A stretch of 64,000 nt of DNA from Noviherbaspirillum pedocola (GCF_016632335.1 NZ_JAEPBG010000003.1:372001-436000), one strand, 5' to 3'. Positions 1 through 8,208 are shown, numbered from the stretch's first letter. Program-made: numbers and translations. The notes: generated from the sequence alone by a model not told the origin.

Positions 1-1
1 T

Positions 2-169
2 CGCGAGATGCAAGCCCGTGCAAAGGAGCGCGGAATCACTCTTCCCGATGAACCACCACATCGGATGGGGCGTGGAAGCGGCATGGGCCCGGGCGCAGGG
101 ATGGGCCCTGGCGGTGGCATGGGTCCCGGCGGTGGCATGGGTCCCAGTCCCGGCGCGGCTAACAAATAA
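2..169 (+). CDS. C-terminal end of a Met/Gly/Pro-repeat protein (partial)
   Basis: Only the last 55 codons are inside the window; the frame is open from base 2 to the TAA at 167-169. The visible part begins with a charged stretch (REMQARAKERG), followed by a tail made of a six-residue unit, M-G-P-G-(A/G)-G, repeated three times plus a final MGP, and ends AANK. The unit is encoded by a near-perfect 18-base repeat. Low-complexity Met/Gly tails occur in secreted or metal-binding proteins, but no domain is visible here, so the function is unknown. The gene converges tail to tail with the redox operon to its right. Confidence 0.6.
   Translation, partial: REMQARAKERGITLPDEPPHRMGRGSGMGPGAGMGPGGGMGPGGGMGPSPGAANK
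83..145 (+). repeat. 18-bp tandem repeat coding for MGPGxG
   Basis: Three consecutive 18-base units plus half a unit, in frame with the partial coding sequence that ends at 169. The last two full units (from about 101) are almost identical in sequence, which suggests recent slippage. Copy number may vary between strains. Confidence 0.7.
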
Positions 170-273
170 CAGGGCCGTTCGCGCACCTGAACCGTGAACG
201 TCGGAAGCGGCTCAAGACTTGAACCTGGCCAATTCTCCGCTGGAATGCATTCCGCGCGAGACGAGGCGGCTCA

Positions 274-1104
274 TTAAGGAGCAATATCTGCCTTCGCCGA
301 CGAATGCAGCACGTCGAGGTAGCGCCGCAACTCCATCGCGGAAAGCGCGCCCGCATGCTTCTTCACCAGCATGCCCTTCTCATCGAAAAACAAGGTCGTC
401 GGCACAGCCGACGTTCCTGCATGCACTGCGAGACTTGCGAGCGGATCCATCAACACATTCCTGAGCGACAGATGCTGATGGTCGAGGTATGCCCTGATGG
501 TGTCGGCTGCCTCGACCTGATCGGCGAACACAAAGATCACGTCCTTCTCGGCAAGCTGCGCATCGCGCAGCACCGGCAACTCGCGGCGGCACGGCGCACA
601 CCATGTCGCCCAGAGGTTGACGACGAGCGGCCGCCCGGAGAAGTCACGTATGGCAATGGGATGCCCATCGAGCGTCGATAGTGAGACCTCGGGCAGACCT
701 GGTTTGTCGGAGCGCACCAACCAGAGCAGCTGCAAGCCGATGCTCCATGCGAACAGGCCGCCGACCAAGGCAGTGACCAGTGGCCGCAGCAAAGGCCGGC
801 GGCGCCAGCCAAACCAGAGCGTGGTCAACGCGGCAGCGAGAAAGCCGGCGAACACGATGAAGCCGCCATCGCCAAGGGCAAGCGCCCGCCACGGCGCAGC
901 GCGGTAGCCATCGCGATGAACGAGGATATGCACTGCCCTTGCGCTTAGCACGCCGAATGCAAGAATCGTGACGAGCACTGCACGAATTCCGCTCGCCTTC
1001 CCGCCTGCCATGCGAATCGCAATGCCAGCCCACAGCGGCGTCGAAACCAGAAAGAGGAAAAGATCAATGGCAACGATATGGCCAAAGACCGAAATTGTTC
1101 CCAT
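274..1104 (-). CDS. Membrane-anchored TlpA-like thiol:disulfide reductase (copy 1)
   Basis: 276 residues. The first ~130 residues form several hydrophobic segments reminiscent of Lgt-like membrane regions, followed by a thioredoxin fold of the TlpA/ResA type with the active site WCAPC (Cys169, Cys172) and a cis-Pro region (SAVPTT). The catalytic domain should face the periplasm and reduce oxidised cysteines, with electrons from a DsbD-type partner. It is the last gene of a leftward operon and lies 50 bases after dsbG. It is clearly a paralogue of the first gene in the operon (4203-5087), with the same two-part architecture and the same RRELPVLRDAQ stretch after the active site. The start at 1104 has only a weak ribosome-binding site. 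The exact substrate is unknown. Confidence 0.8.
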   Translation of the reverse strand: MGTISVFGHIVAIDLFLFLVSTPLWAGIAIRMAGGKASGIRAVLVTILAFGVLSARAVHILVHRDGYRAAPWRALALGDGGFIVFAGFLAAALTTLWFGWRRRPLLRPLVTALVGGLFAWSIGLQLLWLVRSDKPGLPEVSLSTLDGHPIAIRDFSGRPLVVNLWATWCAPCRRELPVLRDAQLAEKDVIFVFADQVEAADTIRAYLDHQHLSLRNVLMDPLASLAVHAGTSAVPTTLFFDEKGMLVKKHAGALSAMELRRYLDVLHSSAKADIAP

Positions 1105-1154
1105 CGCCGCGTCTCACCAGCCGGGAAGATGCATCATGCACAAGCGCTTCGACG

Positions 1155-1997
1155 TCACCGGAATTTCGCCAGAGCCGGATCGTCGATCTTCTGTTCAGGC
1201 AGTCCGGTTATGGCGGGCAGCTCGGACAACCTTGGCATGCCACCCTTGATCTGGACTTTCCCTTGCTTGTCCTTCCAGATCACGCCTGGCGTACCGGCGA
1301 TGCCGAAGCCCTCCATCAGCTCATTGTTTGCGCGGATCTTCGCGGCGATGTCCTGGTGCGACGCTTCGCTCGACGCGGCCGAGGCTGTCCATGGCTTGCC
1401 ATGGTTCTCTTCCATCCTGCGAAAAGCCGCGGTCCTGTCCGATGCCGCCATCACTTCAATGGCCTTCGGCATGCTGGTCGGTCCCAGAGTAGCCACCGGG
1501 ATCCAGCGCACCTGCAGCCCTGCCTTTTCATACGCCTGCAGGGCCATCCAGGTGAAATGGCAGTAGGGGCAGTTCGGGTCGACGAAGACATACAACACGT
1601 TCCCGGCCGGCTTCGCGGCGCCCTCAACCACATGGAAGGACTTCTCCAGTTGCGCATACAGCGAGGCCAAGTCCGGCTTGGGCACATAGCGCTCCTCGTA
1701 CTGTGAGGACAGGCTAGCGCCATCCTCGCCAATCAGCGCGCCTGCGAGCAGCGTCTTGCGGTCGGCCGTGCTGTAGACGATGGTGTAGCGGCCGCCCTGG
1801 GAGACCACCCAGCCGGTGAGCCCCGATGCCGCCGGAAAGCTCTTCACTACCTTGACTCCCGCGTCCACCGCTTGCTGCAGGGGTTTGGGATAGGCTTCGG
1901 CCGCTTGGGCATGGACAGGGCCAACGCAGAGAAAGGTCGCCATCGAAATGGCCGCCAGGCGGCCCTTCGTCATGGGAAGCTTCGAAAAAACAGTCAT
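1155..1997 (-). CDS. dsbG: Thiol:disulfide interchange protein DsbG
   Basis: 280 residues with a signal peptide (basic start, hydrophobic core, cleavage near VHAQA, residue ~31), an N-terminal dimerisation region and a thioredoxin-like domain with active site CPYC (Cys143, Cys146) in the context FVDPNCPYCH. The GTPG cis-proline loop lies near the C-terminus. Length and layout fit DsbC/DsbG periplasmic isomerases; CPYC favours DsbG, which protects single cysteines from sulfenylation and is kept reduced by DsbD. dsbD ends 42 bases upstream. The start at 1997 has a good Shine-Dalgarno sequence (AAGGA, 5-base spacer). Confidence 0.88.
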   Translation of the reverse strand: MTVFSKLPMTKGRLAAISMATFLCVGPVHAQAAEAYPKPLQQAVDAGVKVVKSFPAASGLTGWVVSQGGRYTIVYSTADRKTLLAGALIGEDGASLSSQYEERYVPKPDLASLYAQLEKSFHVVEGAAKPAGNVLYVFVDPNCPYCHFTWMALQAYEKAGLQVRWIPVATLGPTSMPKAIEVMAASDRTAAFRRMEENHGKPWTASAASSEASHQDIAAKIRANNELMEGFGIAGTPGVIWKDKQGKVQIKGGMPRLSELPAITGLPEQKIDDPALAKFR

Positions 1998-2039
1998 GTG
2001 TTCCTTGATGGTGATGTGGTCAATGGGCAGCCTGAAGCA

Positions 2040-3788
2040 TCAGGCGCTACCGGGTGGAAGGGATTCGAGGAAGCGGTCCGCATCCTGGTACCCGATGACC
2101 CGACGCGACTTCTGCTCCTTGCCAGACTTGTCGAAAAAGAGGATGCCCGGCGGGCCGAACAAGCTGAAGCGCTTGAGCAGAGCTTTGTCGTCGGCATCGT
2201 TCGCCGTCACATCCGCTTGCAGCAGCAGCATGCCGTCGAAGCGGCGCTTGACCCGGGCATCGCTGAAGGTCAGCTTCTCCATTTCCTTGCAGGACACGCA
2301 CCAGTCGGCATAGAAGTCCAGCATCACCGGTCTGCCCGGATGCGAAGCAAGCAGCGCATCGAGTTGCGAAACCGACTTGATTTTCTTAAACGCTGTTTCC
2401 GATTCAGGAATACCCGAGAGATGCGCAAGCGGCGCCAGCACATCCCGCCCTCCGGAGGCTGCACCGACCACCTGAACCAGACCGACGACCGCGAACCCGA
2501 TACCCGCTGCTTTCGCGAGCCAGTGCCCCCGTTGCGACAGCAGCCATCCCGCATAGCCGATCGCAAGCGCGGCCCAGCCGATCATCTGCCAGCGCGCCGG
2601 AAGCACCGGCGATACCATCCACAGCGCTGTCGCCAGCATCAGCACGCCGAAGAACCGCTTGACCGATTCCATCCAGGCGCCCGCACGCGGCAACAGCGCG
2701 CCGGCCGACGCACCCATGAGGATCAGCGGCATGCTCATGCCGACGGCCATCGCAAACAACGCGCCGGCGCCGATGAGCACGTCGCGCGTCTGGCTGATGT
2801 AAAGCAGCACGCCGGCCAGCGGGGCCGCCACGCAAGGACCGACAATCAATGCCGACAGCGCGCCCATGATGAACACGCCGGCCAGCCTGCCGGCGCGCTG
2901 CCTGTCGGATGCGTGCATCAAACGCGCCTGGATGGCTGCCGGGATCTGCAATGGAAAGACGCCAAACATTGACAGCGACAACACGCCCATCAGCAGCGCA
3001 AAGGCGCCGAGCACCCAGGCATTCTGCAATGCCGCGGCCAAGCCCGCTCCGGCCAGGCCGGCAGCGACACCGAAGAGCGTGTAGACGATCGCCATGCCCA
3101 GCGCATAGACCAGCGATAGCGCTAGCGCCCTGCCCCGGCTGGCAGCGGCCTTATCGCCAACGATAATCGCCGACAGGATCGGCACCATCGGCAGCATGCA
3201 GGGCGTGAAGGCGAGCCCGAGGCCGACGAGCAGGAACAGTGGCGCGATGGCAAGCAGTCTGCCGCTGTTCAGCGTGGCTTCGATGTTTCCCGCCACAGTC
3301 CGTGCGGGGCCTGCCGCAAACGCCGTCCTCTCGGCGCTGGAGTCTGCAAACGGCTCGAGCCGCACCACATAGTCCATCGGCGGATAACACAGTCCCGCGT
3401 CCGCGCATCCCTGGTAAGTCGCCTTCAGCGTGAACGGGCCCGTGGCCTGGACCGGTATGCGGATCGCCACGGTGTTGCGATAGGTTTCCTCGTCCTTCTG
3501 GAAGGTCTCATCGAACTTGATCTGCCCGGGCGGAATGACGGGCGCGCCGAGGCTGGCGTCTTCGGCCCTGATGCCGAAGCGCTCCCGATACAGGTAGTAG
3601 CCTTCAGCAGCGACATAGCGAACTTCGAGCGTGCTTGCATCTACCATGGCGGCCGACACCTTGAATGCATCCTGCGGATCCAGGAAGCCGTCGGCGGCTT
3701 GCGTCAACGGAGCGACCAGCCACGCGAGCATCAGGAGAAATGCCAGGACGATGCGCCTTGCGCCAGGAAGCAGGTTAGGCGCGGACAT
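2040..3788 (-). CDS. dsbD: Thiol:disulfide interchange protein DsbD
   Basis: 582 residues with all three DsbD modules: a signal peptide (~1-31) and periplasmic alpha domain with the cysteine pair in CADAGLCYPP; a central membrane domain of about eight helices with the paired cysteines TPCMLP and GPCVAAP that carry electrons across the membrane; and a C-terminal periplasmic thioredoxin domain with DWCVSC. It takes electrons from cytoplasmic thioredoxin and hands them to periplasmic partners, here most likely DsbG and the two TlpA-like proteins encoded beside it. The GGGAGG-type ribosome-binding site supports the start at 3788. The first 14 bases overlap the end of the upstream DsrE-like gene, indicating coupled translation. 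Confidence 0.93.
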   Translation of the reverse strand: MSAPNLLPGARRIVLAFLLMLAWLVAPLTQAADGFLDPQDAFKVSAAMVDASTLEVRYVAAEGYYLYRERFGIRAEDASLGAPVIPPGQIKFDETFQKDEETYRNTVAIRIPVQATGPFTLKATYQGCADAGLCYPPMDYVVRLEPFADSSAERTAFAAGPARTVAGNIEATLNSGRLLAIAPLFLLVGLGLAFTPCMLPMVPILSAIIVGDKAAASRGRALALSLVYALGMAIVYTLFGVAAGLAGAGLAAALQNAWVLGAFALLMGVLSLSMFGVFPLQIPAAIQARLMHASDRQRAGRLAGVFIMGALSALIVGPCVAAPLAGVLLYISQTRDVLIGAGALFAMAVGMSMPLILMGASAGALLPRAGAWMESVKRFFGVLMLATALWMVSPVLPARWQMIGWAALAIGYAGWLLSQRGHWLAKAAGIGFAVVGLVQVVGAASGGRDVLAPLAHLSGIPESETAFKKIKSVSQLDALLASHPGRPVMLDFYADWCVSCKEMEKLTFSDARVKRRFDGMLLLQADVTANDADDKALLKRFSLFGPPGILFFDKSGKEQKSRRVIGYQDADRFLESLPPGSA

Positions 3789-4101
3789 AGATCCATCCCT
3801 CCCGCTGCATCATCACGAGGGCAAGAATCGACGACGGAACGGTTTGCAAGGGACTTTGCGCCGAGCGCCCTATTCTTCCCAATGTGTTTTCACACAGCAG
3901 CGTGAGATGGTCGGTATCGGCTTGCGGCGCATCGAGCACCGCGGCCACGCCGCCGGCATTGGCAAGGATGCGCACATCGGCATCCGGTGCCGCCTTCAGC
4001 AAATTGCGCGCGTTGTTTCTGGCGCGCGCAACCGCTTCGGTGTTAGGCGCATGAATCACAACGCGAATGCGCTGCAAATTCTGTTCCAGGTTTGGTTCCA
4101 T
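3775..4101 (-). CDS. Cytoplasmic DsrE-family protein
   Basis: 108 residues from the start at 4101, which is preceded by a clear AGGAA ribosome-binding site; the frame is open further upstream but without a good signal. The sequence has the DsrE/F-like pattern: an N-terminal strand (RVVIHAP), a middle strand (DVRILANAG), a cysteine in LLCENTL and the C-terminal QREGWIYVRA typical of these small folds. Related proteins carry or relay sulfur, but this subgroup has no assigned reaction. There is no signal peptide, so it should be cytoplasmic, unlike its operon partners. It overlaps dsbD by 14 bases and lies ~100 bases after the first TlpA-like gene. Confidence 0.75.
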   Translation of the reverse strand: MEPNLEQNLQRIRVVIHAPNTEAVARARNNARNLLKAAPDADVRILANAGGVAAVLDAPQADTDHLTLLCENTLGRIGRSAQSPLQTVPSSILALVMMQREGWIYVRA

Positions 4102-4202
4102 TCCTGACTTCCTTTTCTGAATTGCTTTCCCGCATCGGGCTTGGCGAAAAGCCGCAACCACATCGACTTGCCGTTTTCCATGTCGAAAACATGAGACTTC
4201 CG

Positions 4203-5087
4203 TCAGAACTCGCTTCTTGCCCTCGCCGCCGATTTCTGCGCGGTACAGGCCGCGAGGTTCTCCAGATGTCGAGCCAGCGTTGCCGGGGACAGCTCTCCCG
4301 TATGGCGGTCGATGAGGCGCCCCTGCTCATCAAGAAAAAGCGTGGTCGGAAAGGCTTTCGCATTCGCCTGCCGACTCATCGCAAATGCCGAATCGAGCAG
4401 CACGTTGTTCAGCGCCAGGCCTTGCGAAGCGAGATAGGCGCGGACCTGGCTCGCAGATTCACCCTGGTCCACAAGGACGAAGGCGACATCGGGACACTGC
4501 ATCTGTGCGTCCCGAAGAACCGGCAACTCGCGCCGGCATGGCGGGCACCATGTTGCCCACAGGTTGATGACAACCGGCTTGCCCTTGAGCGCGGAAATCG
4601 ACATCGAGTTGCCGTCCAGGCCCGGCAGCACAAGATCGGGCATCGGGGCGTACCGGGCGTCGCCATCCATCGCCGATGCCGCGAGGACGCCCATTCCCCA
4701 GAAGCATGCGGTCGCCGCCGTGGAATACAGCATTGGCTTGCGCGCCTGTGTCCTGCGCCACAATAGCCAGCCGGTCATCGCGATGGCTGCCAGGATTGCC
4801 GCGCCGCGTGAGAATCCCTGATCCCGTATATCGAGCATGCGCCATGGCTGCTCCAGGTACTGAGGCAAATATTCGAGGATGAATGCTGCCCTTCCCACGG
4901 CCAGTCCTGTCGCGAGCACTGCCAGCAGCAGCGGTTCGACATTGCAGGCACCGCGCCGGCCATGCCACTTTGCGACCGTCGTGCCGACCGTCATTGCGCC
5001 GAGCAACAACAGCGGGGCAATCGGAATCGCGAAGCGCCCGATATTGAATGTATCCAATGAGCTTCCTATCTGATGGCGTATCTGCAT
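4203..5087 (-). CDS. Membrane-anchored TlpA-like thiol:disulfide reductase (copy 2)
   Basis: 294 residues, first gene of the leftward operon. Residues ~18-135 contain several membrane segments, followed by a TlpA-like thioredoxin domain with active site WCPPC (Cys181, Cys184) and a cis-Pro loop (KAFPTT). It is paralogous to the last gene of the operon (274-1104). Expected role: a membrane-tethered periplasmic thiol reductase charged by DsbD. The start is uncertain: ATG at 5087 has a poor ribosome-binding site, whereas an in-frame TTG at 5057 follows TAGGAAG at good spacing. Its promoter region carries a response-regulator-like box (5133-5147), so the divergent two-component system probably controls it. 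Confidence 0.8.
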   Translation of the reverse strand: MQIRHQIGSSLDTFNIGRFAIPIAPLLLLGAMTVGTTVAKWHGRRGACNVEPLLLAVLATGLAVGRAAFILEYLPQYLEQPWRMLDIRDQGFSRGAAILAAIAMTGWLLWRRTQARKPMLYSTAATACFWGMGVLAASAMDGDARYAPMPDLVLPGLDGNSMSISALKGKPVVINLWATWCPPCRRELPVLRDAQMQCPDVAFVLVDQGESASQVRAYLASQGLALNNVLLDSAFAMSRQANAKAFPTTLFLDEQGRLIDRHTGELSPATLARHLENLAACTAQKSAARARSEF

Positions 5088-5115
5088 GGACAGACCGCCG
5101 ATGTGCTTTCAGGCG

Positions 5116-5148
5116 ATGCTACAGCGCCGAAATTAACTGAACATTAAA
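5116..5148 (-). promoter_or_regulatory. Promoter of the Dsb/TlpA operon with TTAA-N7-TTAA box
   Basis: Two TTAA cores at 5133-5136 and 5144-5147, 11 bases apart on the same face of the helix, as in the direct repeats bound by OmpR/PmrA-type regulators. Read leftward, the box ends 10 bases before a -10-like TAGCAT (5121-5116), so it occupies the -35 position, as expected for an activated promoter without its own -35 element. The arrangement mirrors the rightward promoter at 5200-5231. Confidence 0.5.
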
Positions 5149-5199
5149 TGCCATATCAAAGTGCAGGACCGCAGCGTGAGTCGCAGAGGCAACCGGACG

Positions 5200-5231
5200 T
5201 TAACGCGCCCTTAATCTTCCACTCCTATACT
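5200..5231 (+). promoter_or_regulatory. Promoter of the two-component operon with TTAA-N7-TTAA box
   Basis: TTAA cores at 5200-5203 and 5211-5214, again 11 bases apart, followed after exactly 10 bases by TATACT (5226-5231), a good -10 hexamer. There is no separate -35 hexamer; the box sits in its place. This suggests the response regulator activates its own operon. Confidence 0.5.
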
Positions 5232-5264
5232 TGACGCTTTCGAGCCAGGCGATTGACGCAATCG

Positions 5265-5930
5265 ATGCACGTTTTACTCATAGAAGATGACGCCCTGGTC
5301 GCAAGCGGCATCGTCACCGGCTTGCGCCTGCATGCGATGACAGTCGACCATGTCGCCACCGCAGGCGCGGCGCACAGTGCGCTGGGCAGCAGCCATTTCG
5401 ACCTGGCGGTTCTGGATCTGGGGTTGCCGGATGAGGACGGCATGACACTGCTGGCGCGCTGGCGTAATGCCGGTTATGGCCTTCCCGTTCTCGTGCTTAC
5501 CGCCCGCGATGCGGTAGAAGACCGCGTCGCCGGCCTGCGCAGCGGCGCCGACGATTACCTGATCAAGCCATTCGATCTTTCCGAACTCGTCGCGCGCCTG
5601 CACGCGCTGCAGCGGCGCGCCTCAGGGCGCAGCGCGGACCTGATGCGGCACGGCGCGCTGTGCTTCGATCCGGCGAGCCGCCAAGTGACGCTGCACGGCG
5701 AACCGGTGGAACTATCCCGCCGCGAACTGTTGCTGCTGCAGGCGCTGCTGCACCGTCCCAACCATATCCTGAGCCTGGAGCAGCTGCGTCAAAGCCTCTA
5801 TGGATTCGAAGACAATGTCGAGAGCAACGCGGTCAACGTGCATATCCACCATCTGCGGCGCAAGCTCGGGCCCCGTATCGTGGAAACCGTGCGCGGGCTC
5901 GGGTTTCGGCTGGGAGAACCCGGCGCATGA
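5265..5930 (+). CDS. OmpR/QseB-type response regulator
   Basis: 221 residues. The receiver domain (1-~115) has the acidic pair EDD near the N-terminus, phosphoacceptor Asp51 in VLDLGLPD, the conserved Thr in VLTARD and Lys in LIKPFD. The C-terminal winged helix binds DNA. The start at 5265 gives the family-typical opening MHVLLIEDD; an in-frame TTG at 5253 is the alternative. The stop overlaps the start of the sensor kinase (ATGA), so the two are co-translated. Position and the paired TTAA boxes point to control of the divergent Dsb operon. As I recall it, the DsbR/DsbS pair beside dsbDEG in Pseudomonas aeruginosa is a similar arrangement that responds to copper. No signal has been shown here. 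Confidence 0.88.
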   Translation: MHVLLIEDDALVASGIVTGLRLHAMTVDHVATAGAAHSALGSSHFDLAVLDLGLPDEDGMTLLARWRNAGYGLPVLVLTARDAVEDRVAGLRSGADDYLIKPFDLSELVARLHALQRRASGRSADLMRHGALCFDPASRQVTLHGEPVELSRRELLLLQALLHRPNHILSLEQLRQSLYGFEDNVESNAVNVHIHHLRRKLGPRIVETVRGLGFRLGEPGA

Positions 5931-7249
5931 GCCTGCGACTGCGCCTGCTGCTGAGCATCGGCATATCGATGCTGGTCTTGTGGACGGCGGCATCGGTATG
6001 GCTGTTCGTGGATCTGCGCGGCGAGTTCCGAGCCACGCTGGACGAACGACTCGCTGCGTCTGCGCGCATGGTAGCCGGATTGGTGAGTCAGCTTCCAGAA
6101 GATCGCGCCTCCAGTGAACCGGGTGACAAGCAGGGTTTGAAGCTCACCATCCGCCAGGATGTTGCCTGCGAGATCCGCCTGCTTCGTGGCGACCTCGTTG
6201 CCCGCACCGGGGATGGTCCGGTTGGACTCGGCGAAGAACGGACCGGCTACAGCACCCGCACGATTCAGGGCGAGAAATGGCGCACCTATACCCTGCAGGA
6301 AAGTGGCATGCGCATCACGACGGCTGATCGGGTAGAGCGGCGCCAGGCGCTATTGCGCGACATCCTGCTCGCGGCTGCACTGCCCTTTCTGATCGCAGCG
6401 GCTGGAAGCCTGCTGGCATTGTGGTATGGCGTGCGGCGCGGACTGGCGCCGCTGGAATCGATACGCAAGGCGCTCGCGCGGCGCCAGCCCGGCATGCAGC
6501 ATCCGCTTCCGCAAGCGCGCGTGCCGGCCGAACTTGTCCCGCTGGTTGCGACGATGAATGCGCTGCTGGAACGCATGGAAGGCGCGATCGAGCGCGAGCG
6601 CAGCTTTACCGGCAATGCCGCCCATGAACTGCGAACGCCGCTGACTGCAGTAAAAACACATATCCAGGTGGCACGCATGCAATGTCATGGCGACGACGCC
6701 ACCGCGTCGCTGGCGCAGGCAGAAGAAGGCGCAATGCGCCTGCAACACACGCTCGACCAGCTGCTGACTCTGGCGCGCGTGGAAGGGCCGTTCCATTTCG
6801 ATACCCGACAGGACACGGATGCCCGCGCGGCGATTCGGAACGCCGTGCAACATCTTGCGCAAGAGGACCGGGAACGCATCCGCATCGATCCCGAGGTGGC
6901 CAGCGCCAGGCTGGCCGTGCCGTCCATACTGGTGGCGACTGCGCTGCGCAACCTGCTCGACAATGCGCTGCGCTATTCCCCTGCCAATGCCGTCGTGCTG
7001 GTGTCGACGACAAGAACCGGCAACGGACTCTGCTTTGACGTCAGCGACGCGGGTGGGGGAATGTCGGAGACGGAACGCTCGCATGCACTGCAACGCTTCT
7101 GGCGAAAGGGAAATGGATATGGTAGCGGTCTCGGCCTGTCGATTGTGTCTGCTATCGCGGAACGGTATGGCGGCTCCTTCGAGCTTCATGCGCGACCGGT
7201 TGGAGGCACCTCCGCCCGCCTGACGCTGCCTCTTGCGCCGCAAGCTTGA
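5927..7249 (+). CDS. QseC/PmrB-type sensor histidine kinase
   Basis: 440 residues. Membrane helices lie at ~8-30 and ~147-168, with a periplasmic sensor region of ~115 residues between them. This is followed by a HAMP-like linker, the H-box with phosphorylated His233 in NAAHELRTPL, and a HATPase domain with N-box (LLDNALRYS), DAGGGMS and GSGLGLSIV. The periplasmic region contains a single cysteine, Cys81 (DVACEIR), attractive as a metal or redox ligand given the thiol-redox genes next door; this is inference. Start ATG at 5927 overlaps the regulator stop codon. The gene ends just before the palindrome at 7261. Confidence 0.87.
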   Translation: MSLRLRLLLSIGISMLVLWTAASVWLFVDLRGEFRATLDERLAASARMVAGLVSQLPEDRASSEPGDKQGLKLTIRQDVACEIRLLRGDLVARTGDGPVGLGEERTGYSTRTIQGEKWRTYTLQESGMRITTADRVERRQALLRDILLAAALPFLIAAAGSLLALWYGVRRGLAPLESIRKALARRQPGMQHPLPQARVPAELVPLVATMNALLERMEGAIERERSFTGNAAHELRTPLTAVKTHIQVARMQCHGDDATASLAQAEEGAMRLQHTLDQLLTLARVEGPFHFDTRQDTDARAAIRNAVQHLAQEDRERIRIDPEVASARLAVPSILVATALRNLLDNALRYSPANAVVLVSTTRTGNGLCFDVSDAGGGMSETERSHALQRFWRKGNGYGSGLGLSIVSAIAERYGGSFELHARPVGGTSARLTLPLAPQA

Positions 7250-7260
7250 TTTGTGCATCC

Positions 7261-7286
7261 ATATAATATACAAAGTTATATTATAT
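7261..7286. promoter_or_regulatory. Perfect AT-rich palindrome upstream of the tsd operon
   Basis: ATATAATATA (7261-7270) and TATATTATAT (7277-7286) form a perfect 10-base inverted repeat with a 6-base spacer, 136 bases before the first gene of the Tat/tsd operon. The 9-mer ATATTATAT recurs at 13158-13166 in the divergent ArsR/persulfide dioxygenase promoter. ArsR-family sulfide sensors (BigR, SqrR) bind AT-rich palindromes, so this is a candidate operator for the repressor at 12768-13094. Confidence 0.6.
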
Positions 7287-7422
7287 TTTGTGCCGATGCG
7301 AGCCTGCACTGTCTTGATCGGAATTGCTCTACGGACAGGCATCGGCGTTTTGGCTTGTTGGAAGCGGGGAAACGCGGCTGCAGGCGTCGCTTCATTCACG
7401 GGAAAGTCTCACAGGAGGTGCC

Positions 7423-8208
7423 ATGGTCGGGAGAAACACGCGCAGGACGGCTTTGAAATCGATGGGAGTGGCGGTGGGCGCTGCGCTGGCAGCCGGCACC
7501 GCCGCCGCGGCGCCAGGTGCTGCCGCATCCCTGCTGCCCGAAGGCGCGGCGACGCTCGGCAACTTGAAGGAACGGCTTGCCAAGGCACCGCGCCGCAGGG
7601 ACTTCAAGACGGTGCCGATGATCCTCAACAGCCGCGACCAATGGGACCATGAAGCCCTGAGCGAACTGATCGCCTACCGCGGCGCGCCGCGCCAGGTCTG
7701 GGACAACACTGATCTCGGCGGTCCATGGCTTAACCTGATGCGCAATTCGCTCAATGCGCAGGTCTGGTCATTCCGGCACCCGGATTTCCTGGTGGTGTCG
7801 GCCACCCATGGGCTCGCGCATCTCGCCCTGTTCGACCAGGCCACGTGGGACAAGTATCAACTCGCGAAGATGGCCGGCGACAAGTTCAAGTCGAACTCGC
7901 TGATCGTCGAGCCGCCGGCCGCAGCGATGGATCCCAAGGACTATGAACGCAGCGACGGCGTCTTTTCGCCGCATGACAACAGCATCGTGACGCTGCAGCG
8001 ACGCGGCGTAGTGTTCCTCTCCTGTCATAACGCGATATGGGAGACGGCGGAAAAGCTGCTCGCTGCCAGCATGAACCCGGACAAGCTTTCGCATGAGGCA
8101 TTGGCGGCTGAGCTGACGAATCATCTGATTCCCGGTGTCGTCCTCACCCCCGGAGCGGTCGGCACCCTGCCCGAACTGCAGCAGGCAGGCTTTCATTACG
8201 CAAAGTGA
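7423..8208 (+). CDS. Tat-exported DsrE-like periplasmic protein
   Basis: 261 residues. The start at 7423 follows a very strong ribosome-binding site (AGGAGGT). The N-terminus has a twin-arginine pattern (RNTRRTALKSMG) and an Ala-rich hydrophobic stretch, indicating Tat export. The C-terminal half resembles DsrE folds: a strand ending in FLSCHNA with the protein's only cysteine (Cys201), then NHLIPGVVLTPGAVGTLPEL and QQAGFHYAK, matching the usual DsrE ending. The N-terminal half (~50-140) is not recognised. It opens the operon with a solute-binding protein and TsdB/TsdA, so a periplasmic sulfur-carrier or thiosulfate/tetrathionate accessory role is plausible but unproven. Confidence 0.7.
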   Translation: MVGRNTRRTALKSMGVAVGAALAAGTAAAAPGAAASLLPEGAATLGNLKERLAKAPRRRDFKTVPMILNSRDQWDHEALSELIAYRGAPRQVWDNTDLGGPWLNLMRNSLNAQVWSFRHPDFLVVSATHGLAHLALFDQATWDKYQLAKMAGDKFKSNSLIVEPPAAAMDPKDYERSDGVFSPHDNSIVTLQRRGVVFLSCHNAIWETAEKLLAASMNPDKLSHEALAAELTNHLIPGVVLTPGAVGTLPELQQAGFHYAK

